Part shown: one piece after another, positions 45,752-54,899 of the stretch
How positions within the stretch are numbered: position 1 is the stretch's first letter
Layout: each line of letters opens with the position of its first letter
Origin: JADKIH01 sp031427625
Lineage (GTDB): Bacteria > Bacteroidota > Bacteroidia > AKYH767-A > 2013-40CM-41-45
Direction: 5' to 3'
Length of the DNA: 64,000 nt
Assembly (NCBI GenBank): GCA_031427625.1
Contig: JANPNV010000111.1
Coordinates: 1-64,000, forward strand
The notes under the pieces: model-generated
Databases searched by the model: none
Seen by the model: the letters and a program-made list of their open reading frames with translations, nothing else
Told to the model about the DNA's origin: nothing
Made by a program: the position numbers and the translations under genes

Positions 45752-48727
45752 ATGAAAAAAATTGCTTTTACAGTCGTGCTTTGGGTTTGCCTTTTTTCAA
45801 CCGGATCAATTGCCCAAAACACACCGCCTGCATGGACCGCTATTTATCAGGGATTAGGAGACAATTCTGATCGATTTAATAAAATAATTCCTGATGGCGC
45901 CGGAAATTTTATTGGTATTGGGTATACCGTAAAGTCGGGAAATTACAAGGACATACTTACCGTAAAATTCAACTCCTTTGGCGACACTCTCTGGTGGAGA
46001 ACAAAAAATGGTAATGCAAGCGGTGACGATGCAGCCGAATCAGTTGGTGTTGACGCAGCTGGAAATGTTTATGTCGCTGGTACAGTTGATAATGATATCA
46101 GGAAGAATGATATTATTCTTATTAAATATGATTCAAACGGAAGTAGTGTCTGGGATACTACCTGGGACTCACCAGCATCTTTGGATGATTTTGCTGTAGA
46201 ATTAAAAATGGCTGGAAATGGTGACATATTCGTAGGTGGAGTAGCAAGACCCGATACATTTTCTGGCAGCTACGATTACGTTACCCTAAAATACAATTCT
46301 GTCGGAAGTCTTCTTTGGGCTTCGCAGTTTTCAAGAGCAGGTGTGTTACATGGAAAAGATGAACTTAAAGGTCTTGCTCTCGATGCAAATGGTGACGCAT
46401 ACGTGACAGGACGATCCAGCAATGGAAGTGACGACGATTTCATTACGCTAAAATACGATGGTATTACCGGAAGTCAGTTATGGTTGCAACCTTATAACAG
46501 TGGTAATACTGACAGGGCTGTGGATATTGTAGTTGATAATGCAGGATTTGTTATTGTAACCGGGCAATCTCAAAACGGAAATTTTAATGACATCCGAACA
46601 AACAAGTATGATAATGCCGGCCTCCTTCAATGGACAAAATTATATGGTTCTCCGGCCGGAGGAGACGATGATCCTATTACTCTTGCTGTCGATGCCAGCA
46701 ATAACGTAATCATAATTGCCGAAGGTGATGTAGACCCTTCTTCTTCCGGTGTAAATTTCGATTTCGAAACTGTTAAATATAATTCTTCGGGTACGCTGCA
46801 ATGGTCAGTCCGCACCGGAAATACGGTTAATCAGAACGATGTTCCCGCTGATCTTGCGATTGATGCAAGCGGAAATATTTTTGTAACAGGTAAAACTGAT
46901 AACAGCCCGAGCACGACCTTTGTTGATAATGATTACATGACAGTGAAGTATAATGCATCCGGAAATCTTCAATGGGGTCCCGTTTATCATAATGGTACCA
47001 GAGGAACAGATGATGATACCCCTTCATCTATAATATTGGATGGAACTAATGTTTACGTAGGTGGTGGCGCCGTAAATTTAATAACTCAGAAGGATGCTAC
47101 TGTTGTAAAATACAATGAACCTGATGGTACCGATATCTGGATAAAAGACTTTAACGGAGCAGGCGATTTTTCAGAAAACGCCAAAGCTATCGTCATCGAT
47201 GCAAATAATAATTCATATACAGCCGGATATTCTTTTACGGAAAATAAAAATTTAAACGCTGTAATATCCAAGATTGATCCAGCTGGAAATATTATTTGTA
47301 ATTATTCTTACAACGGTATTAAAAATGATGATGATGAATTTTCATGCATGGCCATTAGCTCTAATGGAATGGTCTATGCCGCTGGATATACCAAAGTAAC
47401 AGGAGAGAAAAGTAATTTTTTGTTGGTAAAATGGAGTCCTTCAACATGTGATACTGTTTGGACACGCACCTATGACTATATCAAAAAGAGTGATAAGATT
47501 TTTTCAATCGTATTAGATGCCCCCGGTAATATTTATATTGCCGGCAGAAGCGATGCAAATCCAATAGACACTTCTAATAATTATGATGTTATAACTTCCA
47601 AATACGACAGCAATGGAAATCTATTGTGGATGCAACGTTACAATGGTTCAGGAAATCTTCGCGATGAACCTGCAAGAATAATTTTGGACAGAAATGGTGA
47701 TGTGCTTGTAGCTGGTAGAGCTGAAAATGTTCACGACGACGAATTTTTCATAATTAAATATAATCCTTCGACCGGTGCACCGGTATGGTCTGGACCTGCA
47801 ATTTATAATTCCCCGTTTTCAAATGATGACAGAATTAATGACATTACAGTTGATGCATCGAATAATATATTCGTCGCTGGATTTTCGCAGACTTCATCAG
47901 GATTAAATGCAACTCAGGATCCTGTTATTCTAAAATTCGACGCTGCCGGAAATATGCAGGGCTTTTATAGTTATACAGGCGACGATCAGGATGAGCCGGT
48001 AAAAATTGCCATCGATATAAATAACAGAGTATATGCACTATTTAAGTTCGATGCAGATGGCGGAATTCCATTAGCGCATAATAATAATTTCTACCTCCAG
48101 AGATTCCAGAATGATCTTACAATCGACAATACATTTTCTGTTCAATACGACAGTCCATTGCATCAGGATGATGTGCCTGCCGACTTAACAATCAGTTCCT
48201 CCGGCGACATTTATATTACGGGAAGCTCTGTCAACGACACGCTGGGTGGTAAAAAGAATAAGAACTGGGTAACCATCGGTTATGATGAAAGTTCCTCTCA
48301 GATATTTATCTCAAATTATGATGGACCGAATACAACTGATGATTCACCCAATGTAATTACAATTCATGATACCAAACTTTGGGTTGCTGGTTATACAGAA
48401 GGTGTTGGAAAAAATCAGAAAGATATTACTGTAAATAACTATAGTCTGCTTGGAGTAGGAGTGAATGATCTTACTGCACTTTCATCAGCCTTAATTTCTC
48501 CGAATCCTTTCAACTCACAATGCTTGTTAAGTTTCAATCGAAGCAGTTTGAATGAAGCTGTCTATTTTGAAATGTTTGATGTACTCGGTAACGTTGTATT
48601 TTCTCCTCAGCTTGTAACTGGTAATACTTTTATTATACGGAAGGGTAATCTGGCTGAAGGAGTTTATAGCTACAGGTTAAGAACAAATGCTTCAATTATT
48701 GCCAATGGAAAACTTGTCATCAATTAA
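45752..48727 (+). CDS. Secreted SBBP/beta-propeller repeat protein with T9SS type A sorting domain
   Basis: 991 residues with a signal peptide (cut at IAQN, about residue 22). Roughly 14 repeats of about 50-60 residues follow, each built on a GNVYVAGTVDN / DIILIKYDSNG-W pattern typical of SBBP or delta-60 beta-propeller strands. The last 80 residues are a type IX Por secretion domain: LISPNPFNSQCLLSF, FEMFDVLGNVVFS and EGVYSYRLRTN. It is exported to the surface; a ligand is not known. The stop codon directly abuts the ATG of the next secreted protein. Confidence 0.88.
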   Translation: MKKIAFTVVLWVCLFSTGSIAQNTPPAWTAIYQGLGDNSDRFNKIIPDGAGNFIGIGYTVKSGNYKDILTVKFNSFGDTLWWRTKNGNASGDDAAESVGVDAAGNVYVAGTVDNDIRKNDIILIKYDSNGSSVWDTTWDSPASLDDFAVELKMAGNGDIFVGGVARPDTFSGSYDYVTLKYNSVGSLLWASQFSRAGVLHGKDELKGLALDANGDAYVTGRSSNGSDDDFITLKYDGITGSQLWLQPYNSGNTDRAVDIVVDNAGFVIVTGQSQNGNFNDIRTNKYDNAGLLQWTKLYGSPAGGDDDPITLAVDASNNVIIIAEGDVDPSSSGVNFDFETVKYNSSGTLQWSVRTGNTVNQNDVPADLAIDASGNIFVTGKTDNSPSTTFVDNDYMTVKYNASGNLQWGPVYHNGTRGTDDDTPSSIILDGTNVYVGGGAVNLITQKDATVVKYNEPDGTDIWIKDFNGAGDFSENAKAIVIDANNNSYTAGYSFTENKNLNAVISKIDPAGNIICNYSYNGIKNDDDEFSCMAISSNGMVYAAGYTKVTGEKSNFLLVKWSPSTCDTVWTRTYDYIKKSDKIFSIVLDAPGNIYIAGRSDANPIDTSNNYDVITSKYDSNGNLLWMQRYNGSGNLRDEPARIILDRNGDVLVAGRAENVHDDEFFIIKYNPSTGAPVWSGPAIYNSPFSNDDRINDITVDASNNIFVAGFSQTSSGLNATQDPVILKFDAAGNMQGFYSYTGDDQDEPVKIAIDINNRVYALFKFDADGGIPLAHNNNFYLQRFQNDLTIDNTFSVQYDSPLHQDDVPADLTISSSGDIYITGSSVNDTLGGKKNKNWVTIGYDESSSQIFISNYDGPNTTDDSPNVITIHDTKLWVAGYTEGVGKNQKDITVNNYSLLGVGVNDLTALSSALISPNPFNSQCLLSFNRSSLNEAVYFEMFDVLGNVVFSPQLVTGNTFIIRKGNLAEGVYSYRLRTNASIIANGKLVIN

Positions 48728-50302
48728 ATGAGAAAACTTACATCAGCCGTATTTTTTATTATTTTAAGTACATCTTTATTCGCTCAGGCACCTAAAAATC
48801 TGACGCTTTTAGGTACCTTAAATTATCCACAACAAACACTGGCAGGATGCTGGCATTACAATCATTCAAGCGGAAAGGAATATGCTTTAGTAGGCGCCGC
48901 CAATGGAATATCAATTGTCGATATTTCTAATCCTGTAACACCAATTGAATTGGTTCAGCTTCGAGGCGTTCAAAACCTCTGGCATGAAATAAAAGTGGTG
49001 GGAGACTATGCATTTGCAGTCACGGAAGGTCAAGATCCAAACGGTCTATGGAATGGTGTACAAATAATCAATCTGAGTTTTTTACCGGATAGTGCGCCTA
49101 ATTACTTTTACATGGGGGATGGAGTAATTGCGAACCAGTTGCTAAAAGGTCACAGCATAACTGCTTCTGGAAAAACGATCTATGTGAATGGTCATAACAT
49201 TACTTCTCTTGGTAGAGGCGTACTAATAATCGATGTCAATGACCCACTGAATCCTGTCTATGAGGGAGCTGTCACAAATCGTTATTGTCACGATAGTTAT
49301 ATAAGGGGTAATACAATATACACCAGCGATATTGGCGATGGTTTGTTTTCAGTTTATGATATTAGTAATCCAGTTAGTCCCGTATTACTTGCAACTCAAA
49401 ACACGCCCGGAAATTTTAACCATAATGCATGGCTTAACGATGATGGACATGTTCTGTTTACGACAGATGAAAGATCCGGATCTCCTGTAGGTGCATTCGA
49501 TATTTCCGACCTGAATAATATCTCGCTTATTGACACATTTTACAATGGCAATTTTACAAATAACGAAGCTCATAATGTCAGAGTAATAAATAACTTTCTT
49601 ATTAATGCAAGTTATGGTAGCCAGGTAACAATTGCTGATGCCGCCTATCCGGATAACATTATTGAAACCGGAAGCTTTGTAACCGGTGGGTCGCTTTGCT
49701 GGGATGCCGATCCGTTTCCTGCTTCCGGAAACATTATTGTTACAGATATGAATAGCGGAAATTTATTTATTCTGGCTCCGCAATATATAAGAGCATGCTA
49801 TCTTGTCGGAATGGTTACCGATAGCGTTACCGGACTCGAAATTGTAAATGCTGCTGTCGATATTCTTTCGCCTGCTGTCAGCAAGCTTACTGACTTTTTA
49901 GGTAACTACCGGACCGGTTACGCTGATTCAGGAACATATATTGTTCAATATTCTAAAACAGGATACGTGACCAAACAAATTAGTGTAACGCTGCAAAACG
50001 GTGTGCAAACAATTCAAAACGTTAGCCTTGTTCCAATTGGATCCGGCCTGCATGAGTTTGAACCAACTGATGTAATTGTTTTTCCAAATCCATCCTCTGA
50101 GTATGTGAATATCAGCTCGCCTGTTTCTATAACGGGCTGGAAAATTACTGACAGAATAGGTCGACTGGTAGCAAAAAGCTCCGATAATTTTATCTCCGGC
50201 GAAAAAATCCAAATTGATTTAAATACCCTCAGCGCTGGATCTTATTCAATCGAACTGAAGTCAGCCACAAAAAGTATCTTAAGGACATTAGTTAAAAAAT
50301 AA
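48728..50302 (+). CDS. Choice-of-anchor B family secreted protein with T9SS type A domain
   Basis: 524 residues. A signal peptide (cut at LFAQ, about residue 20) precedes a choice-of-anchor B propeller of LVIP-like repeats (about 20-355): GISIVDISNPVTPIELVQL, GVLIIDVNDPLNPVYEG, LFSVYDISNPVSPVLL. A CarboxypepD_reg-like domain (about 358-435; VTDSVTGLEIVNAAVDI) follows, then a type A sorting domain (VIFPNPSSEYVNISS to SAGSYSIELK). The TAA of the upstream gene touches this ATG, so the two surface proteins are made from one mRNA and may act together. Confidence 0.9.
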   Translation: MRKLTSAVFFIILSTSLFAQAPKNLTLLGTLNYPQQTLAGCWHYNHSSGKEYALVGAANGISIVDISNPVTPIELVQLRGVQNLWHEIKVVGDYAFAVTEGQDPNGLWNGVQIINLSFLPDSAPNYFYMGDGVIANQLLKGHSITASGKTIYVNGHNITSLGRGVLIIDVNDPLNPVYEGAVTNRYCHDSYIRGNTIYTSDIGDGLFSVYDISNPVSPVLLATQNTPGNFNHNAWLNDDGHVLFTTDERSGSPVGAFDISDLNNISLIDTFYNGNFTNNEAHNVRVINNFLINASYGSQVTIADAAYPDNIIETGSFVTGGSLCWDADPFPASGNIIVTDMNSGNLFILAPQYIRACYLVGMVTDSVTGLEIVNAAVDILSPAVSKLTDFLGNYRTGYADSGTYIVQYSKTGYVTKQISVTLQNGVQTIQNVSLVPIGSGLHEFEPTDVIVFPNPSSEYVNISSPVSITGWKITDRIGRLVAKSSDNFISGEKIQIDLNTLSAGSYSIELKSATKSILRTLVKK

Positions 50303-50315
50303 TCTATTACTCTGA

Positions 50316-51194
50316 TTATTTCATTGCGGCAATTCTGTCTAGGACAAGTTCTATCAGTTTGTTCATTGTTTCCTCTCCCTTATGAGTATGTTCATTCGAG
50401 ATTCTATTGGCCACAATTGCATTTATCGAACAACAATGATGTCCGAGAATTTTTGCCAGGCCATACATGGCACCTGTTTCCATTTCAAAATTGGTAATCC
50501 TGTGGTCGCCAAAACGAAAAGTATTTAGAGTTTCGATAAAGTCTGGTCTGGCTAATTCGTATCGCAATATCCGTCCTTGTGGTGCATAAAACCCTGAACA
50601 ACTAGCTGTAATTCCCTTATACATGCCGGCACTTAATGCTTCTTCAAGCTTCGATGAACATCGGGCAATGTAGGGTAGTGCCAGAATTCCATGATTGGGA
50701 TAGTGAATCCTGAAAGCGTCAACAATATTTACTTCGTCTTTTTCATTGTAAAATTTATAAAAGTTCAAAAGTCCGTCGAGTCCAAGACCATAATGTGAAA
50801 ATACAACACCATCAACCGGTATATCACGCTGCAAAGAACCCGATGTTCCGATTCTGATCAGGTTTAAAGATTTCAGCTGACTTTTTATTTCCCTTTTTTC
50901 AAGATCAATGTTTACCAGAGCATCAAGTTCATTATAAACGATATCAATATTATCAGTTCCGATTCCTGTTGATAAAACAGTGATACGCTTTCCTTTATAA
51001 TGCCCAGTGTGAGTGATAAACTCTCTTTTTTGTTTTTTTACTTCGATTGAATCAAAAAATTTCGACACCATCTGAACCCTATCGGGGTCCCCAACGTTAA
51101 TGACTGTATCGGCAAGTTCATGTGGAAGCAAATTTAAATGATAAACACTATTGTCATCATTGAGAATAAGTTCTGATTCTGGTATTTTGGTCAT
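50316..51194 (-). CDS. Nucleoside phosphorylase family protein
   Basis: 292 residues of the PNP/UDP phosphorylase superfamily. Recognisable elements are DTVINVGDPDRVQ near the N-terminus, ITVLSTGIGTDNIDIVYNEL, the phosphate-loop IRIGTSGSLQ, and FEMETGAMYGLAKILGH with the ribose-binding Met-Glu-Thr. It resembles uridine phosphorylase-type enzymes in Bacteroidota; the base specificity cannot be fixed here. It converges on the choice-of-anchor B gene and diverges from the universal stress genes. Confidence 0.88.
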   Translation of the reverse strand: MTKIPESELILNDDNSVYHLNLLPHELADTVINVGDPDRVQMVSKFFDSIEVKKQKREFITHTGHYKGKRITVLSTGIGTDNIDIVYNELDALVNIDLEKREIKSQLKSLNLIRIGTSGSLQRDIPVDGVVFSHYGLGLDGLLNFYKFYNEKDEVNIVDAFRIHYPNHGILALPYIARCSSKLEEALSAGMYKGITASCSGFYAPQGRILRYELARPDFIETLNTFRFGDHRITNFEMETGAMYGLAKILGHHCCSINAIVANRISNEHTHKGEETMNKLIELVLDRIAAMK

Positions 51195-51233
51195 ATGAAT
51201 GATTAATCTAAATTTGCTGACAATGATAAAACT

Positions 51234-51242
51234 TATTTTTCG
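51234..51242 (+). promoter_or_regulatory. -7-like element immediately ahead of the first stress-protein gene
   Basis: TATTTTTCG resembles TAnnTTTG and ends about 4 nt before the ATG at 51246. It is another candidate for leaderless initiation, though the match is looser than in mtaB. Confidence 0.35.
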
Positions 51243-51245
51243 CTT

Positions 51246-52115
51246 ATGGCAGGATTAAATAATCACATCCTTGTGCCTATTGACTTTTCAGAGCAATCTC
51301 TGATTGCTTTGGGACAATCGTACAATTTAGCCAGGTTAACAATGGCTGATATAACTTTGATTAATGTAATAGAGGAATCTTTTCAACTTCCTTTCTTCTC
51401 AAAAGAGACTGATACGAAATCTATTGAGAAGAAAATTCAGAAAGAATTAGACAAATTAGCTGCTGATGTCACACAAAAAGCAGGGATTCGCGTTAAGACT
51501 TTGATTTCCAAAGGGAAAGTTTATGAGGAAATTCAAAAGGCAGCCCGCAAATTGAAAACTTCTTTTATTATTATGGGTACAAATGGTAGTCAAGGATTAA
51601 AGAAATTCATTGGTTCGAATGCTTTGCGTGTAATTCGTGAAGCACCCTGTCCAGTAATTACCATAAAAGGGAAAAAACACAGGACTGGGTGCAAAAACAT
51701 TGTTTTACCTCTGGATCTCACAAAAGAGACGCGGGAAAAAATAAATAAGAGCATCGAAATAGCCAGATTATTTAGTTCGCAAATTCATCTTGTTACAGTT
51801 CTTTCAACTGATGACGAGTTTATTGTTAAGAAGTTAAAGCGTCAAATGGTTCAGGTACACGATCATATTGAAGAAAATGACATAAGTTGCACGATGGAAT
51901 ATTTGCCAGATGACAATTTAACGGATGCCGTTATCAACTATTCAAAAAAGATAAAGGCCGATTTAATTATGATAATGACACAGGAGGAAAATTGGACTGA
52001 TCTGATGTTCATCAGCTCTTCGGCACAACAGATTATAAATTCGTCAGACATCCCTGTGCTTTCCATCAGACCGATGGAGAGAAAAAATACGACACTTTCA
52101 GTTTTTGAATATTAA
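51246..52115 (+). CDS. Universal stress protein, tandem UspA domains (first copy)
   Basis: 289 residues with two UspA domains (about 1-145 and 150-280). The first has the nucleotide-binding region GTNGSQGLKKFIGSNA, one residue shorter between glycines than the canonical G-x2-G-x9-G-S/T; the second domain lacks the motif. Starts with ILVPIDFSEQSLIALGQSY. Cytoplasmic. It is followed 17 bp later by a paralogue on the same strand, so the pair is probably one operon. The physiological signal is unknown. Confidence 0.88.
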   Translation: MAGLNNHILVPIDFSEQSLIALGQSYNLARLTMADITLINVIEESFQLPFFSKETDTKSIEKKIQKELDKLAADVTQKAGIRVKTLISKGKVYEEIQKAARKLKTSFIIMGTNGSQGLKKFIGSNALRVIREAPCPVITIKGKKHRTGCKNIVLPLDLTKETREKINKSIEIARLFSSQIHLVTVLSTDDEFIVKKLKRQMVQVHDHIEENDISCTMEYLPDDNLTDAVINYSKKIKADLIMIMTQEENWTDLMFISSSAQQIINSSDIPVLSIRPMERKNTTLSVFEY

Positions 52116-52132
52116 CGAATAACCTATACTAC

Positions 52133-53020
52133 ATGAACAAAAAATTTCAAATAAAAAAAATTCTGATACCATACGATTTTTCCGCGACGGCAGAACTCGC
52201 TCTTGAGCATGCTGTATTTATGGCGAAACTTCATAAAGCAGATATTGTTCTTGTTCACGTTATAGAATCGTTTTCATTTACTTCAGCGATTAGTGCTGCT
52301 TTTGGAAAAACGCAATCGGAGTTTGAACAAAAAATAGAGTCTTCGGCGAATGAAAAATTACAATCGCTGACAGAAAAACTTCATCATGATAGTGGTATGA
52401 CTGTTATTCATCGAACTGAATCAGGCAAAATATACAAGAAGATTGTTGCTGTTGCCGAAGAGGTGGAAGCTGATATCATTGTAATGGGTACTCATGGAAT
52501 AAGTGGATTCCAGGATTTTCTTGTCGGAAGTAACACATACCGTGTGGTAATGAGTTCACCATGTCCCGTAATATCTGTACAGGCTCATTCTAAAAAAATA
52601 GGATTCAAAGACATTGTTCTACCTATAGATAATTCTCATTCCTCACGGCAGAAAGTTAAACATGCCGTTGAAATTGCACGACATTACAATTCAGTGGTGC
52701 ACATTGCAGGATTAATGACGATGACTGATGTGGATATGCAGAGAAGATTTGAAGTAAAAATACATCAGGTGCAAAATTATCTCGAAGAACATGAGGTAGC
52801 ACATTCTGTCAAGATTTTTAAAACAGATAATTCTCCCTCTGTCACTTTAGAGTATTCTAACCAAATAAATGCCGATCTGATGATCATTATGACTGATCAG
52901 GAAAGTTCTGGATTTTTTATGGGTAACTATGCTCAACAACTCATCAACCAGTCAAAGATTCCTGTGATGAGTATTCGCCCTGACGAAGGAGATCCTGAGA
53001 AAATTTCTTTGGGATACTAA
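52133..53020 (+). CDS. Universal stress protein, tandem UspA domains (second copy)
   Basis: 295 residues, paralogous to the preceding gene. The first UspA domain carries a full G-x2-G-x9-G-S motif (GTHGISGFQDFLVGSN), so it is likely to bind ATP. The second domain (about 155-290) has a degenerate loop, as in the paralogue. Starts KKILIPYDFSATAELALEHA. The pair looks like a tandem duplication followed by divergence in the nucleotide loop. It converges on the DUF4197 gene. Confidence 0.9.
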   Translation: MNKKFQIKKILIPYDFSATAELALEHAVFMAKLHKADIVLVHVIESFSFTSAISAAFGKTQSEFEQKIESSANEKLQSLTEKLHHDSGMTVIHRTESGKIYKKIVAVAEEVEADIIVMGTHGISGFQDFLVGSNTYRVVMSSPCPVISVQAHSKKIGFKDIVLPIDNSHSSRQKVKHAVEIARHYNSVVHIAGLMTMTDVDMQRRFEVKIHQVQNYLEEHEVAHSVKIFKTDNSPSVTLEYSNQINADLMIIMTDQESSGFFMGNYAQQLINQSKIPVMSIRPDEGDPEKISLGY

Positions 53021-53044
53021 GAATTAAAATTCACGATTAATTAC

Positions 53045-53767
53045 CTATTGGTTGCCGAAAACTTTTTTCAGCAGATCAGTAACTCTTGCCGCCGGATCTT
53101 TTCTTATTTTTCTCTCCTCTTGTGAAATTAAAAAGAAAAGACCCGTTAATGCCTGTTGAGTAATGTACTCTTCTAAATCCGGATTCATCTTATCCACGAA
53201 AGGGATTTTATTATATGTCGTCATCAGCGGATTCCAGTATTTAGTAACATCAACTTTTTTTGTTGCCGAAACTATTACTGGCTTAAATTTGTCATGAAGT
53301 GGCGAAGATGTTTTTTGTCGCAGATATCCAGTCGCCGCAGTGTCTTTCCCTCTCAGAATGTTTATCCCATCTGTAATAGTCATTGTTTTTACTGCATCAA
53401 TGAATATAGGAGCAGCTTCTTTAGCAGCCTCTTCAGCCGCTCTGTTAATTGTTAGGATAAAATCATTTACCTGCTTATTCATTCCCAACGAACGAAGCTT
53501 GTTTTCCATCTGCTTTGCACTAGGAGGAAATGGAATTTTTATCGCTGTATTCTTAAAATAACCATCCGTTTTAGCTGCTGAAGATGATGCATTCTGACTT
53601 CCAATTGATAAGGCTTGCTTCAGGCCATCCGTAATTTCCTGATTACTTAGTGGCTTTCCTTTGATTGTATTATTTATATCGTTTCCGATTTTACCCAAAT
53701 CGATTTGTCCGTGCGAACAGGATGGCATAATAATTACTATGGCGAATAAATACAATAATACTTTCAT
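53045..53767 (-). CDS. DUF4197 domain-containing lipoprotein
   Basis: 240 residues. A lipoprotein signal ends at Cys17 (MPSCSHG). The remainder matches the DUF4197 family: LSNQEITDGLKQALSIG near the start, YFKNTAIKIPFPPSAKQME, NRAAEEAAKEAAPIFIDAV, and YITQQALTGLFFLISQEE toward the end. The family is widespread in Gram-negative bacteria and predicted periplasmic and helical. Function is unknown. The gene stands alone on the minus strand. Confidence 0.88.
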   Translation of the reverse strand: MKVLLYLFAIVIIMPSCSHGQIDLGKIGNDINNTIKGKPLSNQEITDGLKQALSIGSQNASSSAAKTDGYFKNTAIKIPFPPSAKQMENKLRSLGMNKQVNDFILTINRAAEEAAKEAAPIFIDAVKTMTITDGINILRGKDTAATGYLRQKTSSPLHDKFKPVIVSATKKVDVTKYWNPLMTTYNKIPFVDKMNPDLEEYITQQALTGLFFLISQEERKIRKDPAARVTDLLKKVFGNQ

Positions 53768-53857
53768 AGTCGATGATTTTGAATGCTAAAGTAAAAGAAT
53801 AGTTCGAGATGAAAAGACGAAGAACGTGAATTCTTGAATCAAAAAGATTTTCTTCCT

Positions 53858-54178
53858 CTAATCTTCACAACTTCCGCCTCCACATCTTTTTTTCCACAAG
53901 TCACGCATCTTTGCCTTTTCCTCCTCCGACATCTTTCCCCACTTCTGACTCCAGCCTCCCCATTGTCCGTATTGCATTCCCTGACATCCGCCTTTGTGAA
54001 TGCCGCGGAATAGAATTCTGGAAAGCAACATTAGGCCGATCGCCTGAATAAAATTAATTATCGGACCATTAAATAAAACTGGAATAAGCCAGTTCCACAA
54101 CCACATTACCACTGCTGCCATCACAACAATTCCGGCTGCAACTATAAATAACATTTTAATCTTCCACATCTTTTTCAT
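53858..54178 (-). CDS. Small membrane protein with a Gly/Cys-rich tail, linked to a sigma factor
   Basis: 106 residues. Two hydrophobic segments (about 9-33 and 40-58) lie near the N-terminus. The C-terminal half is soluble, with GGCQGMQYGQWGGW, a basic/acidic MSEEEKAKMRDLWKKR helix and a terminal CGGGSC. It begins 12 bp after the stop of the ECF sigma gene on the same strand, so the two are almost certainly co-transcribed. An anti-sigma or metal/redox sensing role is possible, but no known anti-sigma domain is recognised. Confidence 0.65.
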   Translation of the reverse strand: MKKMWKIKMLFIVAAGIVVMAAVVMWLWNWLIPVLFNGPIINFIQAIGLMLLSRILFRGIHKGGCQGMQYGQWGGWSQKWGKMSEEEKAKMRDLWKKRCGGGSCED

Positions 54179-54190
54179 CGTTCTCGTTTT

Positions 54191-54784
54191 TTATTTTTTT
54201 TCCATTAACTCCACGTATAAGTCACGAAGTTTTTCACGTAGGTGTAGCACTGCATATCTTTTTCTGGATAATAAAGTATTTACCGATTCACCCGTTTCAT
54301 TCGATATTTCTTTAAAACTTAATCCCTCCAGTTCATGCTTGATAAAAACATCTCTTTGTTCGAAGGGTAATTCGTCAAGTGCCGATTCCAGCGCTATCTG
54401 AATCAATGCCTGGTCAAAATCTTTATCGGGACTTTCTTCACTCGATTTTATTAAATCCTGAAGAAATAAATGATCATCATCATCACCTTTATAAACCATC
54501 TGATCATTGAGAAGCACCGGACGTTTTTTTCTGTATTTATCCGTAATTTTATTACGCGCAACTCTGTAAAGCCAGGCTGCCATTTTCTCAATGGGTTGCA
54601 TGAGTCTGTACGATGCCGTTAATTCAAACATCACATCTTGAAAAATATCTTCTGCCTCTTCTTGTTCCCTTACACGGTTCCGAATGAAACTGAAAAGCTT
54701 GGTTCCATTTTCACGCATTACTTCACTAATGGTTTCGTTTTGATCCTGAGTCATTTCCACTATGGTCAACTTCCTTTCGCGCAT
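54191..54784 (-). CDS. ECF-type RNA polymerase sigma factor
   Basis: 197 residues. Region 2 is EEAEDIFQDVMFELTASYRL with MAAWLYRVARNKITDKYRKK, and region 4 is LPFEQRDVFIKHELEGLSF with ISNETGESVNTLLSRKRYA. It lacks region 3, as ECF factors do. A start at the internal Met11 (MTQDQ) is also plausible. No classical FecR-type anti-sigma factor is adjacent, only the small membrane protein downstream. Its regulon is unknown. Confidence 0.9.
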   Translation of the reverse strand: MRERKLTIVEMTQDQNETISEVMRENGTKLFSFIRNRVREQEEAEDIFQDVMFELTASYRLMQPIEKMAAWLYRVARNKITDKYRKKRPVLLNDQMVYKGDDDDHLFLQDLIKSSEESPDKDFDQALIQIALESALDELPFEQRDVFIKHELEGLSFKEISNETGESVNTLLSRKRYAVLHLREKLRDLYVELMEKK

Positions 54785-54870
54785 ATAAATGTGCTGACGA
54801 CTAGGCTGTACCTGATATTGTATAAGAATTCAATTTTCTGAAATACTTCAATAAACTAATCGTAAAAATT

Positions 54871-54878
54871 TACATTCG
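54871..54878 (+). promoter_or_regulatory. -7 promoter element of cinA
   Basis: TACATTCG, one base off TAnnTTTG, lies 21 nt before the cinA ATG. Confidence 0.4.
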
Positions 54879-54899
54879 CAAAATAATCAATTCCTGAAA

